A stretch of DNA of 64,000 nt from Mycolicibacterium monacense (GTDB lineage Bacteria; Actinomycetota; Actinomycetes; Mycobacteriales; Mycobacteriaceae). Positions 1 through 8,299 of the stretch are shown here, one piece after another (the first letter of the stretch is position 1; each line of letters begins with the position of its first letter). Location of the stretch: the NCBI RefSeq assembly GCF_010731575.1, contig NZ_AP022617.1, forward strand, positions 4,278,001 to 4,342,000, given 5' to 3'. The notes under the pieces are model-generated. The model worked only from the letters and a program-made list of their open reading frames with translations. It was not told the DNA's origin and did not search any database. A program made the translations under genes and the position numbers.

Positions 1-1
1 C

Positions 2-640
2 ATCGCCACCCTGGGCGAGGAGGTATGCGACCCGGCGCGCACCATCCCCCGCGCCATCCCGATCGCGCTGGGCCTCACGTTGGCGGTCTACGCCGTCGTG
101 GCGGTCACCGTGCTGGCCCAGTTGGGACCCGCGGCGCTGGCCGGCTCGACGGCGCCACTGGCCGATGCGGTCCGGGCGGCCGGGTTCCCGGGCTGGGTCC
201 CTGTCGTGGGCGCCGGCGCCGCGGTCGCCGCGCTCGGCTCGCTGCTCGCGCTGATTCTCGGCGTCTCGCGCACGGCGCTGGCGATGGCGCGCGACCGTCA
301 CCTGCCGTCCGGGTTGGCCGCCGTGCACGCCCGCCACGGCACCCCGCACCGCGCGGAGGTCGCGGTGGGCGTGCTGGTCGCCGCGCTGGCGGCGACGGTG
401 GATCTGCGCGACGCGATCGGCTTCTCGTCGTTCGCGGTGCTGATGTACTACGCGATCGCCAACGCGTCGGCGTGGACGCTCGGCGCCCGGGTGGTGCCGG
501 CGGTCGGACTGGCCGGCTGCCTGCTGCTGGCGTTCGCGCTGCCGTGGACGTCCGTGCTCGCCGGCGTCGCCGTGCTCGCGGTGGGCGCGCTGGCCTATGC
601 GGTACGCCGCGCGCGGAGCACCGGCAACGGTGCAAGATAG
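2..640 (+). CDS. APC-family amino acid permease, C-terminal part (5' truncated by window edge)
   Basis: The reading frame is open from the first bases of the window, so only the C-terminal 212 residues are present. It begins IATLGEEVCDPARTIPRAIP, the conserved stretch after TM6 in APC superfamily amino acid transporters (the GEE-PxRxIPRAI pattern). About six hydrophobic segments follow, with the family-typical segment containing SRTALAMARDRHLP. It would move amino acids or related amines across the cytoplasmic membrane; the substrate cannot be read from the sequence. The uracil-type permease starts 6 nt after its stop, so the two are probably co-transcribed. Confidence 0.85.
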   Translation: MATLGEEVCDPARTIPRAIPIALGLTLAVYAVVAVTVLAQLGPAALAGSTAPLADAVRAAGFPGWVPVVGAGAAVAALGSLLALILGVSRTALAMARDRHLPSGLAAVHARHGTPHRAEVAVGVLVAALAATVDLRDAIGFSSFAVLMYYAIANASAWTLGARVVPAVGLAGCLLLAFALPWTSVLAGVAVLAVGALAYAVRRARSTGNGAR

Positions 641-646
641 GCAACC

Positions 647-1948
647 GTGATCCCAGCCAAGACCGGTCGGTCGGCGAACTGGAAGTGGAAGCCCGTCGAA
701 GCGCGCGCGGACGCCGATTTCGTCGTCGCCCCGGACGAGCGCCTGAGCTGGCCCCGCACCATCGGCCTGGGCGCTCAGCACGTGGTGGCGATGTTCGGTG
801 CCACGTTCCTGGTGCCGGTGCTGACCGGCTTCCCGCCCGCCACCACCCTGCTGTTCTCCGGTGTGGGCACGATCCTGTTCCTGATCATCACGGGCAACCG
901 GCTGCCCAGCTACCTGGGCTCGAGCTTCTCGGTGATCGCGCCCGTCACGGCGGCCGTCGCGTCGGAGGGCACGGGCAGCGCGCTCGGAGGCATCGTCGCA
1001 CTCGGACTGGTGCTGATCGTCATCGGCGGCGTCGTCCACCTCGTCGGCACCCGCTGGCTCGACGTCACCCTGCCGCCGGTCGTCACCGGTGCGATCGTCG
1101 CGCTGATCGGGTTCAACCTCGCACCCGCCGCCAAGACGAACTTCGAGGCCGGGCCCGTCGTCGCCACCGTCACGCTGGTGCTGTTGGTCGCGACGTTGGC
1201 GTTCTTCCGCGGGATGATCGGCCGGTTGGCGATCTTCCTCGCGGTGCTGATCGGGTATCTGCTCGCATTGGCGATGGGCGACGTCGACACCTCGGCGATC
1301 GCGGCGGCCCCCTGGGTCGGTCTACCCGACTTCGAGGCGCCGTCGTTCTCGCTCGCAGTGCTGCCGATGTTCCTGCCCGCCGTGGTCGCGCTGATCGCCG
1401 AGAACATCGGCCATGTGAAGTCGGTCGGTCAGATGACCAGAACCGACATGGATCCGCTCATCGGGCGGGCACTCGCCGCCGACGGTGTCGCGACCACGCT
1501 GGCCGGTTTCGGGGGCGGATCGGCGACCACGACGTACGCGGAGAACATCGGCGTCATGGCCGCCACCCGCGTGTACTCGACGGCCGCGTACTGGGTGGCA
1601 GCGGTGGTGGCCATCGCGCTGTCGCTGTGCCCGAAGATCGGGGCGGCGATCTCGGCCACCCCGGCCGGTGTGCTCGGCGGCGCGACCGTGGTGCTCTACG
1701 GGTTGGTGGGCGTGCTCGGTGTGCGGATCTGGTTGACCAACCACGTCGACTTCTCGCTGCCGGTCAACCAGATGACCGCGGCCATCCCACTCATCATCGG
1801 CATCGCCGACTTCACTTGGCAGGCAGGCGAACTCACGTTCACCGGGATCGCGCTCGGCTCGATCGCGGCGCTGCTGGTCTACCACGGGATGCGCCTGCTG
1901 GGCCTGCGCACGAGCAGATCTGCCGAGCCCTCCACCTCCACCGTGTGA
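647..1948 (+). CDS. Uracil/xanthine permease (NCS2, UraA-like)
   Basis: A 433-residue polytopic membrane protein of the nucleobase:cation symporter-2 family, about 12-14 hydrophobic segments. Two glutamate motifs that line the UraA substrate site are visible: AENIGHVKSVGQM in the middle and TTYAENIGVMAATRVYS about 45 residues later. The N-terminal SWPRTIGLGAQHVVAMFGAT also fits UraA/RutG proteins. It is expected to import uracil, or possibly xanthine, with a proton. The start is GTG, 6 nt after the preceding permease stop. The gene ends tail-to-tail with the next gene across 17 bp. Family assignment is firm; substrate choice between uracil and xanthine is inferred. Confidence 0.9.
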   Translation: MIPAKTGRSANWKWKPVEARADADFVVAPDERLSWPRTIGLGAQHVVAMFGATFLVPVLTGFPPATTLLFSGVGTILFLIITGNRLPSYLGSSFSVIAPVTAAVASEGTGSALGGIVALGLVLIVIGGVVHLVGTRWLDVTLPPVVTGAIVALIGFNLAPAAKTNFEAGPVVATVTLVLLVATLAFFRGMIGRLAIFLAVLIGYLLALAMGDVDTSAIAAAPWVGLPDFEAPSFSLAVLPMFLPAVVALIAENIGHVKSVGQMTRTDMDPLIGRALAADGVATTLAGFGGGSATTTYAENIGVMAATRVYSTAAYWVAAVVAIALSLCPKIGAAISATPAGVLGGATVVLYGLVGVLGVRIWLTNHVDFSLPVNQMTAAIPLIIGIADFTWQAGELTFTGIALGSIAALLVYHGMRLLGLRTSRSAEPSTSTV

Positions 1949-1965
1949 GGCCGGACGGAACGGCT

Positions 1966-3270
1966 CTACTCGGCGTCGCCCGACGTCGAGTCGGACCCCG
2001 AACCGCTGCCCGAGTCCGACCCCGAGTCGCTCTCGGACGCCGAGCCGCTGTCGGACGCCGGGGAACTTTCCGACTTCGCGGGCTTGCTCGCCTTGCCGGT
2101 GAGGCTCGCCGCGGCGTGCTTGAACCCGTTGCGGATGTCGTTGACGGCGCCTTCGACGCCCTTGCGAAGCTCGTTGAGCGGATCCGACTTCTTCGGCGTG
2201 ACGACCTCGGATTCCGCGACGACCTCATCGACACCGGCCTCGACCGCAGCCGTCTCCTCGGCCACCGCCGTCGCGGGCTCCGTGGCATCGACCGCATCGG
2301 CGCTGAGGCTGACGGCTGAAACATCAGTTTCGGCAGCGGGTTTCGGGGCCTCGATGGCGTCCGATGCAGGCGCGACGTCCAACGTGATGGTCGTCAGCGC
2401 CGGATCGGTCACCTCCGAGCTCACTGTTGCCAACAGCGCTGGGCTCGGTGCGGGCGCGCCGATGGCTTGGGCGATCATGTCGCGGGCGCTCAGAAGCGCA
2501 GCGACGAGACCCTGGTCGTAGTTGTACGGCGGAGTGCCCGGGTTGAGGAGTAGGTCCAGCACTGCCGCGGTGACATTCGCACTACCGGTGGTGATCGCAT
2601 TGACGAACCCCTCGGGATCTCCGGCTTCGGCGGCGGCGAGGAGCGCTTCGGCCGCTCCGCCGACGGCGGTGTTGAGCGCATACGCCGTCTGCAGGGGGAG
2701 GAGTCCGATGGTCAGCAGGAAGTCGGGGTCACCGAGTAGGCCGATCACATTTTGGGCGTTGACCAACGGTTTCTGGAGGACGCCCACGAGGTCCTGGAGG
2801 ACCCCGTCCCCCATGAAGATGCTGTCCAGCAGCGGCCCGATGACCGGCGAGAGCGCGAGGTCGAACAAGGTGTTCAGCGCCAGGGTGATCTCACCGGCCG
2901 CGAACTGATCGAATGCGGTCTCGAGCAGTCCCGGGGCGGCCGCGAATGCCGTCTGGAAGGACTCCCCGAACACCCCGGCGATCTCGCCGAGCGTCTGGGC
3001 GCTGGCGACCTGGTTGGCCAGGATCTGCTCCAGGATCGGCGCGGGATTCGCGAAGACCCGCTGACCGAGCGCGCCGGTGTCCGCGAACGCCTTCTCGAAG
3101 ATCGGCACGAAGAGCTCGATCGGGTTGACGAGCGCGTTGAGCTCGACGGCCGACGACGAGATCGCCGGCACCTCGACGTCCGGAATCGGCACCACTGGGC
3201 TGAAGGCGATGGCGCCGACACCGGCGAGGGCGACACCTGCCGACACGTACGAGCGAACAGCGGTCTGCAT
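1966..3270 (-). CDS. Exported GjpA-like (putative outer-membrane porin family) protein with Ser/Asp-rich tail
   Basis: A 434-residue secreted protein. Its N-terminus has a signal-anchor-like hydrophobic stretch (YVSAGVALAGVGAIAFSPV). The middle (about residues 30-280) is rich in Leu, Ala and Pro with repeated helix-like segments. The last 40 or so residues are almost entirely Ser, Asp, Gly and Glu. The N-terminal pattern resembles mycobacterial proteins commonly annotated as outer membrane porin GjpA, named after a Gordonia protein; I recognise this from memory only. ATG at 3270 is preceded by AGGAGA at a good Shine-Dalgarno distance. A porin role is unproven; an envelope or surface-matrix role is equally compatible. 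The acidic tail could sit at the cell surface. Confidence 0.7.
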   Translation of the reverse strand: MQTAVRSYVSAGVALAGVGAIAFSPVVPIPDVEVPAISSSAVELNALVNPIELFVPIFEKAFADTGALGQRVFANPAPILEQILANQVASAQTLGEIAGVFGESFQTAFAAAPGLLETAFDQFAAGEITLALNTLFDLALSPVIGPLLDSIFMGDGVLQDLVGVLQKPLVNAQNVIGLLGDPDFLLTIGLLPLQTAYALNTAVGGAAEALLAAAEAGDPEGFVNAITTGSANVTAAVLDLLLNPGTPPYNYDQGLVAALLSARDMIAQAIGAPAPSPALLATVSSEVTDPALTTITLDVAPASDAIEAPKPAAETDVSAVSLSADAVDATEPATAVAEETAAVEAGVDEVVAESEVVTPKKSDPLNELRKGVEGAVNDIRNGFKHAAASLTGKASKPAKSESSPASDSGSASESDSGSDSGSGSGSDSTSGDAE

Positions 3271-3759
3271 TGAATTCTCCTTTGCTCATCCCCACCCGAG
3301 CCTGAAACCTACCCGAGAGTAAGTTAAAAGCAAGTGTGAATTTGCATGTCAGGGCGTTGCGTTGCCGGGAACGCAGCGAAGTGATCGTCAATATCCGCAA
3401 AACGAAATTCGCTGGCGGCCTCCCGCTGGAAATGCCAACTTGCGAGCAGCTAACTACTTGCAAGCACAAGCACTCCCGTACCGTGCAAACTGTGGCGCAC
3501 GTGGCCCCACCACCCGGGGCGAGTTCGCTACACGAAGCGGCCGCCGACTCGGAGCGACCATTACTCGTCGGTAACAGCTGCTGCTATGCCCTGGAGCACC
3601 TTTGCCCGCCCACTATGAACTGGCTCACACGGCGGGGTGACGGCTAAGGGCGCGCAGCGCGACCGGCCCCCGCCCAGCAACGAGAAGTCGACAAATCAGC
3701 CCCGTTGCCCAGTTCGCTGTCGTGAAGGGCGCTCGTGTACACGACGGATTCGGTGGTGT
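3271..3759. other. Noncoding region upstream of the GjpA-like gene
   Basis: About 490 bp without a credible gene. It is less GC-rich than its neighbours close to 3290-3480. It holds the ribosome binding site and presumably the promoter of the minus-strand gene starting at 3270. Short open frames on both strands lack a ribosome site, mycobacterial codon bias and recognisable protein features. I see no clear hairpin terminator, tRNA or repeat. Confidence 0.6.
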
Positions 3760-5199
3760 CTACGGCCTGTCACGGTCGCGTCGGTCGCGCGGCGGCACCC
3801 CGTTAACGCCCTCGATGGAGTGCGCATAGGTGCCGACCGCGAAGGCCACCGCCGGACCCATGATTCCCAGCGCGTGACGGTCCACGTTGTCGATGGTGTC
3901 GCGACGGGTGTGATAGTTCGGGTCGAACGCCGCGCCGGCCCGTCCGCCCCAGAGCCGCGCCTGCACCTCGGTCTTCTGTTGCGCCGCACCGGTGGTCGTA
4001 CCGCCGAACGGCACGCCGGCGGCCAGAAACGAGTGGTAGTCGGTCCGGTCGCTCAGCGGCATGTCGGCGGGCCGCACACCCGCCTCGTTGAGGTATCCCG
4101 CGAGCAGGCGTTCGACGCCCGCCGATCCCTCCGGCACCGACACCGGTTCGGTGGCCGCGGATTGATCCCCGTCGTAGGTGAAGTATCCCGCGTTGGTCGA
4201 CCCGAGCATGTCGAAGTTGAGGTACAGCGCGATGTCGTCGAGTTGTTCGCCGTCGAGGTCGCGGAGGTAGGCCCGTGATCCTTCGAGGCCGATCTCCTCG
4301 GAACCCCAGAACGCGAACCGCACGGCGTTGGCGACCCGCGGTGAACTACCCAGCTGCAGGGCCGTCTCCAGAACCGCGGCCACACCGGTGGCATTGTCGT
4401 TGATCCCCGGCCCGCTCGACACGCTGTCGAGATGTGCGCCGGCCATCACGACATTGCGGGTGTCGCCGGTCTTCGTCTGGGCCAGGACGTTCCGTGATTT
4501 CACCAGCACCGGCTGTCCGTCCAGACGTAACCGCACCGGTGCGGTCGTACGGCGCAGTGCGGCGTTCGCGTCCGAGTTGATGATCCCCACCGGGACGGTG
4601 AGTTCACGGTAGTACCCGGGTGTGAACAGCCCCGGTGGGCTGCCGCCGCCACTGCCGGTGACCACCAGCACCCCCACCGCGCCCCTGGCTACGGCGACGT
4701 CCTGCTTGACCACCACCGAGCACCCCGTGTCGTCGACCACCACGATCGAACGACGGACGTCGACTCCGCCGTAATCGCCGGCGCTGCAGCCGGCGGGCCG
4801 GCCCGGGCGCAGGGTGACCGCATCGAGGCCCTCGGGTCCGGTGTCCACCAGCAGCGACGCCTTCTCCACCGCATGAGCGCGGCCGTTCACGGTCAGCCGT
4901 GGTGCACCACCACGCGTGCCACCGTAGCGGTCGAACTCAGGGGTCTGAACATCGAAACCGCTGTCTCGCAGCAGATTGGCCACATAGTCGACGCTGGCGT
5001 CGAACCCCGCCGTCCCCTGCGCGCGGTTCCCGCCGTGACGTTCGGCGATGTCCTGCAGCGCCTCGAGGTGGGTGTAGAGCGCGTCGACGGTGACCTTGCC
5101 TGCCAGATCACCGCCCGTGACATCCGGCGGCGGGGCGGGTGACGAGCACGCCGCGACCAGCGCCGCCACCAGCGCTGTGACCGCCCGGCTGATGCGCAT
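3760..5199 (-). CDS. M28-family zinc aminopeptidase lipoprotein (LpqL paralogue)
   Basis: A 479-residue exported lipoprotein peptidase. The signal peptide ends in the lipobox LVAAC with Cys18. A protease-associated (PA) domain lies roughly at residues 110-240. The M28 catalytic domain follows, with all metal-site motifs visible: AGAHLDS (His), GINDNATG (Asp), WGSEEIG (catalytic and ligand Glu), LNFDMLGS (Asp) and DPNYHTRRDT (His). It should remove N-terminal residues from peptides outside the membrane. The ATG overlaps the TGA of the upstream paralogue by one base (TGATG), implying translational coupling. It diverges from the upstream copy in the segment after NFDMLGS and in the linker. Confidence 0.85.
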   Translation of the reverse strand: MRISRAVTALVAALVAACSSPAPPPDVTGGDLAGKVTVDALYTHLEALQDIAERHGGNRAQGTAGFDASVDYVANLLRDSGFDVQTPEFDRYGGTRGGAPRLTVNGRAHAVEKASLLVDTGPEGLDAVTLRPGRPAGCSAGDYGGVDVRRSIVVVDDTGCSVVVKQDVAVARGAVGVLVVTGSGGGSPPGLFTPGYYRELTVPVGIINSDANAALRRTTAPVRLRLDGQPVLVKSRNVLAQTKTGDTRNVVMAGAHLDSVSSGPGINDNATGVAAVLETALQLGSSPRVANAVRFAFWGSEEIGLEGSRAYLRDLDGEQLDDIALYLNFDMLGSTNAGYFTYDGDQSAATEPVSVPEGSAGVERLLAGYLNEAGVRPADMPLSDRTDYHSFLAAGVPFGGTTTGAAQQKTEVQARLWGGRAGAAFDPNYHTRRDTIDNVDRHALGIMGPAVAFAVGTYAHSIEGVNGVPPRDRRDRDRP

Positions 5200-6704
5200 C
5201 AGGATTCGACGGGATGGCGCGTGCGGTCGTCACGGATCGGAATCCCGTTGCGGCCGCGCTGATCCTGGGCGTACAGCCCGACCGCGTACGCCACGCCGCC
5301 GCCGTTGATCTCCATCGCGGTGCGGTCGATGTGGGTGAGATCGTCTTCCTTCTTGTGATAGTTCGGATCGAAGGGTCGGTCGGCTTCACCACCCCAGCGC
5401 TCGGCCTGCTCCGGGGTCTTCTCCTCTTCGGCGCCGGAGAACAAACCACCGGCCGGGATGCCTGCGAGGGTGAAGCCGTCGTAGTCGGAGCGGCCGTCGA
5501 AGCTGGTGTCCTCGCCCGGTTTGCCCGCATCGTCGAGGTACTGCATGAGGGTGCGTTCGATGCCCGCCGACCCCTCCGGCACCCGAGGCGAACCCGCCTC
5601 GGGGTTCGGCGGTGCGGACTGATCGCCGTCGTAGGTGAAATAGCCGGGGTTCGGTGAGCCCAACATGTCGAAGTTGAGGTAGAGCGAGATGTCCTTGAGC
5701 TGTTCCTCGTTCAGCGACTGGACGTAATCCATGGATCCGAGCAGACCCTGTTCCTCGGCGCCCCAGAACCCGAAGCGCACCGTGTTGCGCACGTCGGGGT
5801 CGACACCCAGCTGCAAGGCCGTCTCGAGGATGGCGGCCACACCGGATCCGTTGTCGTTGATGCCAGGACCCTCCGGAACGCTGTCGAGGTGCGCCCCCAC
5901 CATCACCACATCGGAGGTGGATCCGGTCTTGGTCTGGGCGATGACATTTCGGGTGCGATCTGTGCGCACACCGGCCTCCAGCCGCAGAGTGGTCTGCCCC
6001 GGAGCGTCGCGTAACTCGCCGCCGACCGCCTTGGTGACGCTGACGGCGGGGATCTTGACGTCGGTGTCGTCGCCGAGGGTCCCGCTCACCACCTCCCCGT
6101 CGACGTTGTTGACCACCACCAGCGCCACCGCGCCGCGTTGGGCGGCGACGGCCTGTTTGACCCCGAACGGGCATTCCCCGCGGTCGACCAGCACCACCGC
6201 ACCCTGCACCGGCAGTCCGTCGTAGTCCGACGCGGTGCAGCCCGGTGAGTCTTCGACGCGGGCGGGCACGAGCGGACCTTCGACGCCCTGCGGCGCGGTG
6301 CCGATGGTGTACTCCAGCGCTTTGGCCTCGACGGCCCGCCCGCCGACGGTCAGCTGCGGCTTCTCGGCGAACGGCAGGCGTACTTCGAAGTCGGGGGTCT
6401 GCACGTCGAAACCCTTGTCGCGCAGGGTGTTGGCCACATAGTCGACGCTCGCGTCGTATCCCGGTGTGCCGAGCGCCCGGTTGCCGCCGTGGGCGTCGGC
6501 GATCTTCTGGAGTTCGTCGAGGTGGCCCATCATCGCGTCCACGGTCACCTTGTCCTTCAGTGCAGCGCCGAACTCCTTGGCTTCGGGTGCGGTCTCCTGG
6601 GTGGACGGCGCCGGCACCGGGTTTCCCTTTTCATCGTCGCCGCAACCGGTCAAGCCTGCCGTGACGGCCACTATCGACAGCACCGCCAGCATCTCGCGCA
6701 CCAT
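5199..6704 (-). CDS. lpqL: M28-family zinc aminopeptidase lipoprotein LpqL
   Basis: A 501-residue lipoprotein peptidase with signal peptide and lipobox AGLTGC, a PA domain (about residues 120-250) and an M28 domain. Metal-site motifs are GAHLDSVPEGPGINDNGSG, WGAEEQG, LNFDMLGS and DPNYHKKED. It is the probable counterpart of M. tuberculosis LpqL (Rv0418), which also lies near thiG there. The frame could be read from a GTG at 6713, but I chose ATG 6704: a TAACGT box lies exactly 7 nt upstream, the spacing of a leaderless mycobacterial promoter, and this start gives a signal peptide with an Arg. The downstream gene is a paralogue, so the pair arose by duplication. Confidence 0.85.
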   Translation of the reverse strand: MVREMLAVLSIVAVTAGLTGCGDDEKGNPVPAPSTQETAPEAKEFGAALKDKVTVDAMMGHLDELQKIADAHGGNRALGTPGYDASVDYVANTLRDKGFDVQTPDFEVRLPFAEKPQLTVGGRAVEAKALEYTIGTAPQGVEGPLVPARVEDSPGCTASDYDGLPVQGAVVLVDRGECPFGVKQAVAAQRGAVALVVVNNVDGEVVSGTLGDDTDVKIPAVSVTKAVGGELRDAPGQTTLRLEAGVRTDRTRNVIAQTKTGSTSDVVMVGAHLDSVPEGPGINDNGSGVAAILETALQLGVDPDVRNTVRFGFWGAEEQGLLGSMDYVQSLNEEQLKDISLYLNFDMLGSPNPGYFTYDGDQSAPPNPEAGSPRVPEGSAGIERTLMQYLDDAGKPGEDTSFDGRSDYDGFTLAGIPAGGLFSGAEEEKTPEQAERWGGEADRPFDPNYHKKEDDLTHIDRTAMEINGGGVAYAVGLYAQDQRGRNGIPIRDDRTRHPVES

Positions 6705-6711
6705 TGCATCC

Positions 6712-6717
6712 ACGTTA
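6712..6717 (-). promoter_or_regulatory. Candidate -10 box for leaderless lpqL transcript
   Basis: TAACGT on the minus strand, followed by 7 nt and then the ATG at 6704. This matches the TANNNT box and spacing expected when transcription starts on the start codon. No Shine-Dalgarno sequence is visible before this ATG, which fits a leaderless mRNA. Confidence 0.45.
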
Positions 6718-6740
6718 GCGGCTGCAACTGTGGGCCAGGC

Positions 6741-7739
6741 TCAACCGCCGCTTCGCGCGAGGTCGCGGGTCATGTCCGCTGACCGTTGCCTCGAGTGGCG
6801 CCCGCTGTGCCTGCCACAGCGGGCGGCGCTCCGCTGGGCGAGTCGGTTGCCGAGCGCCTCCGCGCGTCCGCTGGGCAGGAACGCCAGGTACAGGACGAAC
6901 ATGGCCAGGCTGAACAACCCGATCGACATGCTGACGAAGATGCTCAGATGGAGGACCACCCCGGCGGCCAACACCCACGGCCGGCAGCGGCGGTTCCACA
7001 CCAACAGCCCGATGGACAGTTCGATGAGCAGAGTCGACCAGCTCAGCACGTTCGAGACGAGCAGGTTGTCGGTGATCCACCGGGGAGTGGTGAAAAACAG
7101 TAAGTCGTTCTGCCGCAGCGAATACGACACGGCGGTTCCGTCCTGCCAGGTTTCACCGTGGAGTTTGGCGACGACTGTCGACACGTAGATGACCGACACC
7201 TGGATCTGCATGAGTCGGACGGGCCAAATCCGTCGTTGTTCCGCCGTCCAGAACGAACCGGTCCGCCTACGCTGGTCGAGCGACAGCGCGGCACCGGAGG
7301 CTGCGAGGGCGATGAACAGGGCCTCGACCCTCAACAGCACGTCACCGGCGTTCATCACGAACGGGTTGCGGCGCTCGAAGGACACGACCATGACGAAGAC
7401 CAGGACCGCCGCCAGCCTGCTGTGCCAACCGACGGTCAGGGCGATCGAGGCCACCAGCAGCAGTACCCATCCGGCGAAGACCGCGTCGTCGTCCGGGAAC
7501 ACCCGGAAGACACTCCAGGTGAAGTCCGCGGTAGGAGGACGCGGGACGACGCCGTCGGTGCCGAAACGGTCGTGCAACCCGGGGTAGAGCGACACCGTCC
7601 AGACCATCATCAGGACCCCGAAAGCGATTCGGATGAAGCCGAGCGGATAGGCCGAGTCGTAGCTGAACCAGAATCGGCGCCAGGCCCGCGCCGAGTCGCC
7701 ACCGGTTTGCCGCAGACGCGACCACAGGTCGGCCGTCAC
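6741..7739 (-). CDS. HTTM-domain membrane protein, SdpB-like
   Basis: A 332-residue protein with about seven to eight membrane segments. It carries HTTM-family (vitamin-K-carboxylase-like) landmarks: ERRNPFVMNAGDVLLR, QVSVIYVSTVVAKLHGETW with a nearby DGTAVSY, and SMSIGLFSLAMFVLYLAFL near the C-terminus. HTTM proteins include SdpB, which with SdpA matures the SdpC toxin of Bacillus. The start is a GTG that overlaps the stop of the upstream SdpA-like gene by 4 bp (GTGA), and that partner follows the repeat protein by only 6 nt. The enzymatic activity is unknown; peptide or lipid modification in the membrane is inferred from the family. lpqL begins 36 bp downstream under its own likely promoter. 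Confidence 0.8.
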   Translation of the reverse strand: MTADLWSRLRQTGGDSARAWRRFWFSYDSAYPLGFIRIAFGVLMMVWTVSLYPGLHDRFGTDGVVPRPPTADFTWSVFRVFPDDDAVFAGWVLLLVASIALTVGWHSRLAAVLVFVMVVSFERRNPFVMNAGDVLLRVEALFIALAASGAALSLDQRRRTGSFWTAEQRRIWPVRLMQIQVSVIYVSTVVAKLHGETWQDGTAVSYSLRQNDLLFFTTPRWITDNLLVSNVLSWSTLLIELSIGLLVWNRRCRPWVLAAGVVLHLSIFVSMSIGLFSLAMFVLYLAFLPSGRAEALGNRLAQRSAARCGRHSGRHSRQRSADMTRDLARSGG

Positions 7740-8293
7740 CGCGTCGCCACCGGATTCGGCGCATCGCCCGGCGAACGGGTTTGGGTGGGTTTGATCTTCT
7801 GGTCGAACAGCAACTTGCGCACCGTCTTCGGTTCGCCGTCACCGGGCAGGGGTAGCGTCTCGGTCTGTACCACCATCAGGACCCGCACCGCGCGTTCACC
7901 GGGCTCGGTCACCTCGCGGACGACGTACTTGGCCAGTCCGGGCCGCAACTTGTTGTGCCGGATCACTTCTTCCTTCAGCTTGCGCCACCGGTACCCCGGA
8001 AGTGAGCGATCGGCGTCGAGGCGCCACACGCGGTCTTCGCCGTCGCTCATGATGACGTGGACCTCGACCTCAGTCAGCTTTCGTGGCGGGTTCGGCGAGA
8101 ACACGCCCCAGCTCTGGTCGAGACCTGTTGCCCGAGTGAGGGGTTGGAGCATCGGCGCGAGCGTGTCCTTGATCGCTGAATCCGGCAGCGATCCGACGAC
8201 GGCGACGACGACGAGCAGCGCCACCATGACGCTGATGGCGATGTCACCGGCCCGTCTGGTCCTCGAAGCTGATTCACCCTCGTGCGTGGACAT
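7736..8293 (-). CDS. SdpA-like / DUF5819-type membrane-anchored protein
   Basis: A 185-residue protein with one N-terminal membrane segment (ISVMVALLVVVAVVGSL) and a C-terminal domain outside the lipid core. The phrase DQSWGVFSPNPP right after the membrane segment is characteristic of the SdpA/DUF5819 group, which is usually encoded beside an HTTM protein, as here. The start lies 6 nt after the stop of the repeat protein, with GGGAG upstream inside that gene's end. The stop overlaps the HTTM start. In the Sdp system SdpA and SdpB are both needed to process the toxin precursor; by analogy this protein should act with the HTTM partner. Family placement is from motif recognition only. Confidence 0.7.
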   Translation of the reverse strand: MSTHEGESASRTRRAGDIAISVMVALLVVVAVVGSLPDSAIKDTLAPMLQPLTRATGLDQSWGVFSPNPPRKLTEVEVHVIMSDGEDRVWRLDADRSLPGYRWRKLKEEVIRHNKLRPGLAKYVVREVTEPGERAVRVLMVVQTETLPLPGDGEPKTVRKLLFDQKIKPTQTRSPGDAPNPVATR

Positions 8294-8299
8294 CGGCGC

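Noticed and set aside
25..2319. A 764-codon open frame on the plus strand across the permeases and GjpA-like gene
   Set aside because: It is Arg/Gly-rich, has no domains, and is out of frame with two clear permease genes. High-GC DNA gives such shadows.
3336..3647. A 103-codon plus-strand frame upstream of the GjpA-like gene
   Set aside because: Codon use and composition are unlike neighbouring genes and no ribosome site is present; the region is better seen as promoter DNA.
3760..6704. Loss of a zinc ligand in the M28 peptidases because SDH reads as DYH or DYD
   Set aside because: That His is not the metal ligand. The ligand is the His of the later NYHxxxD motif, which is present in both proteins.
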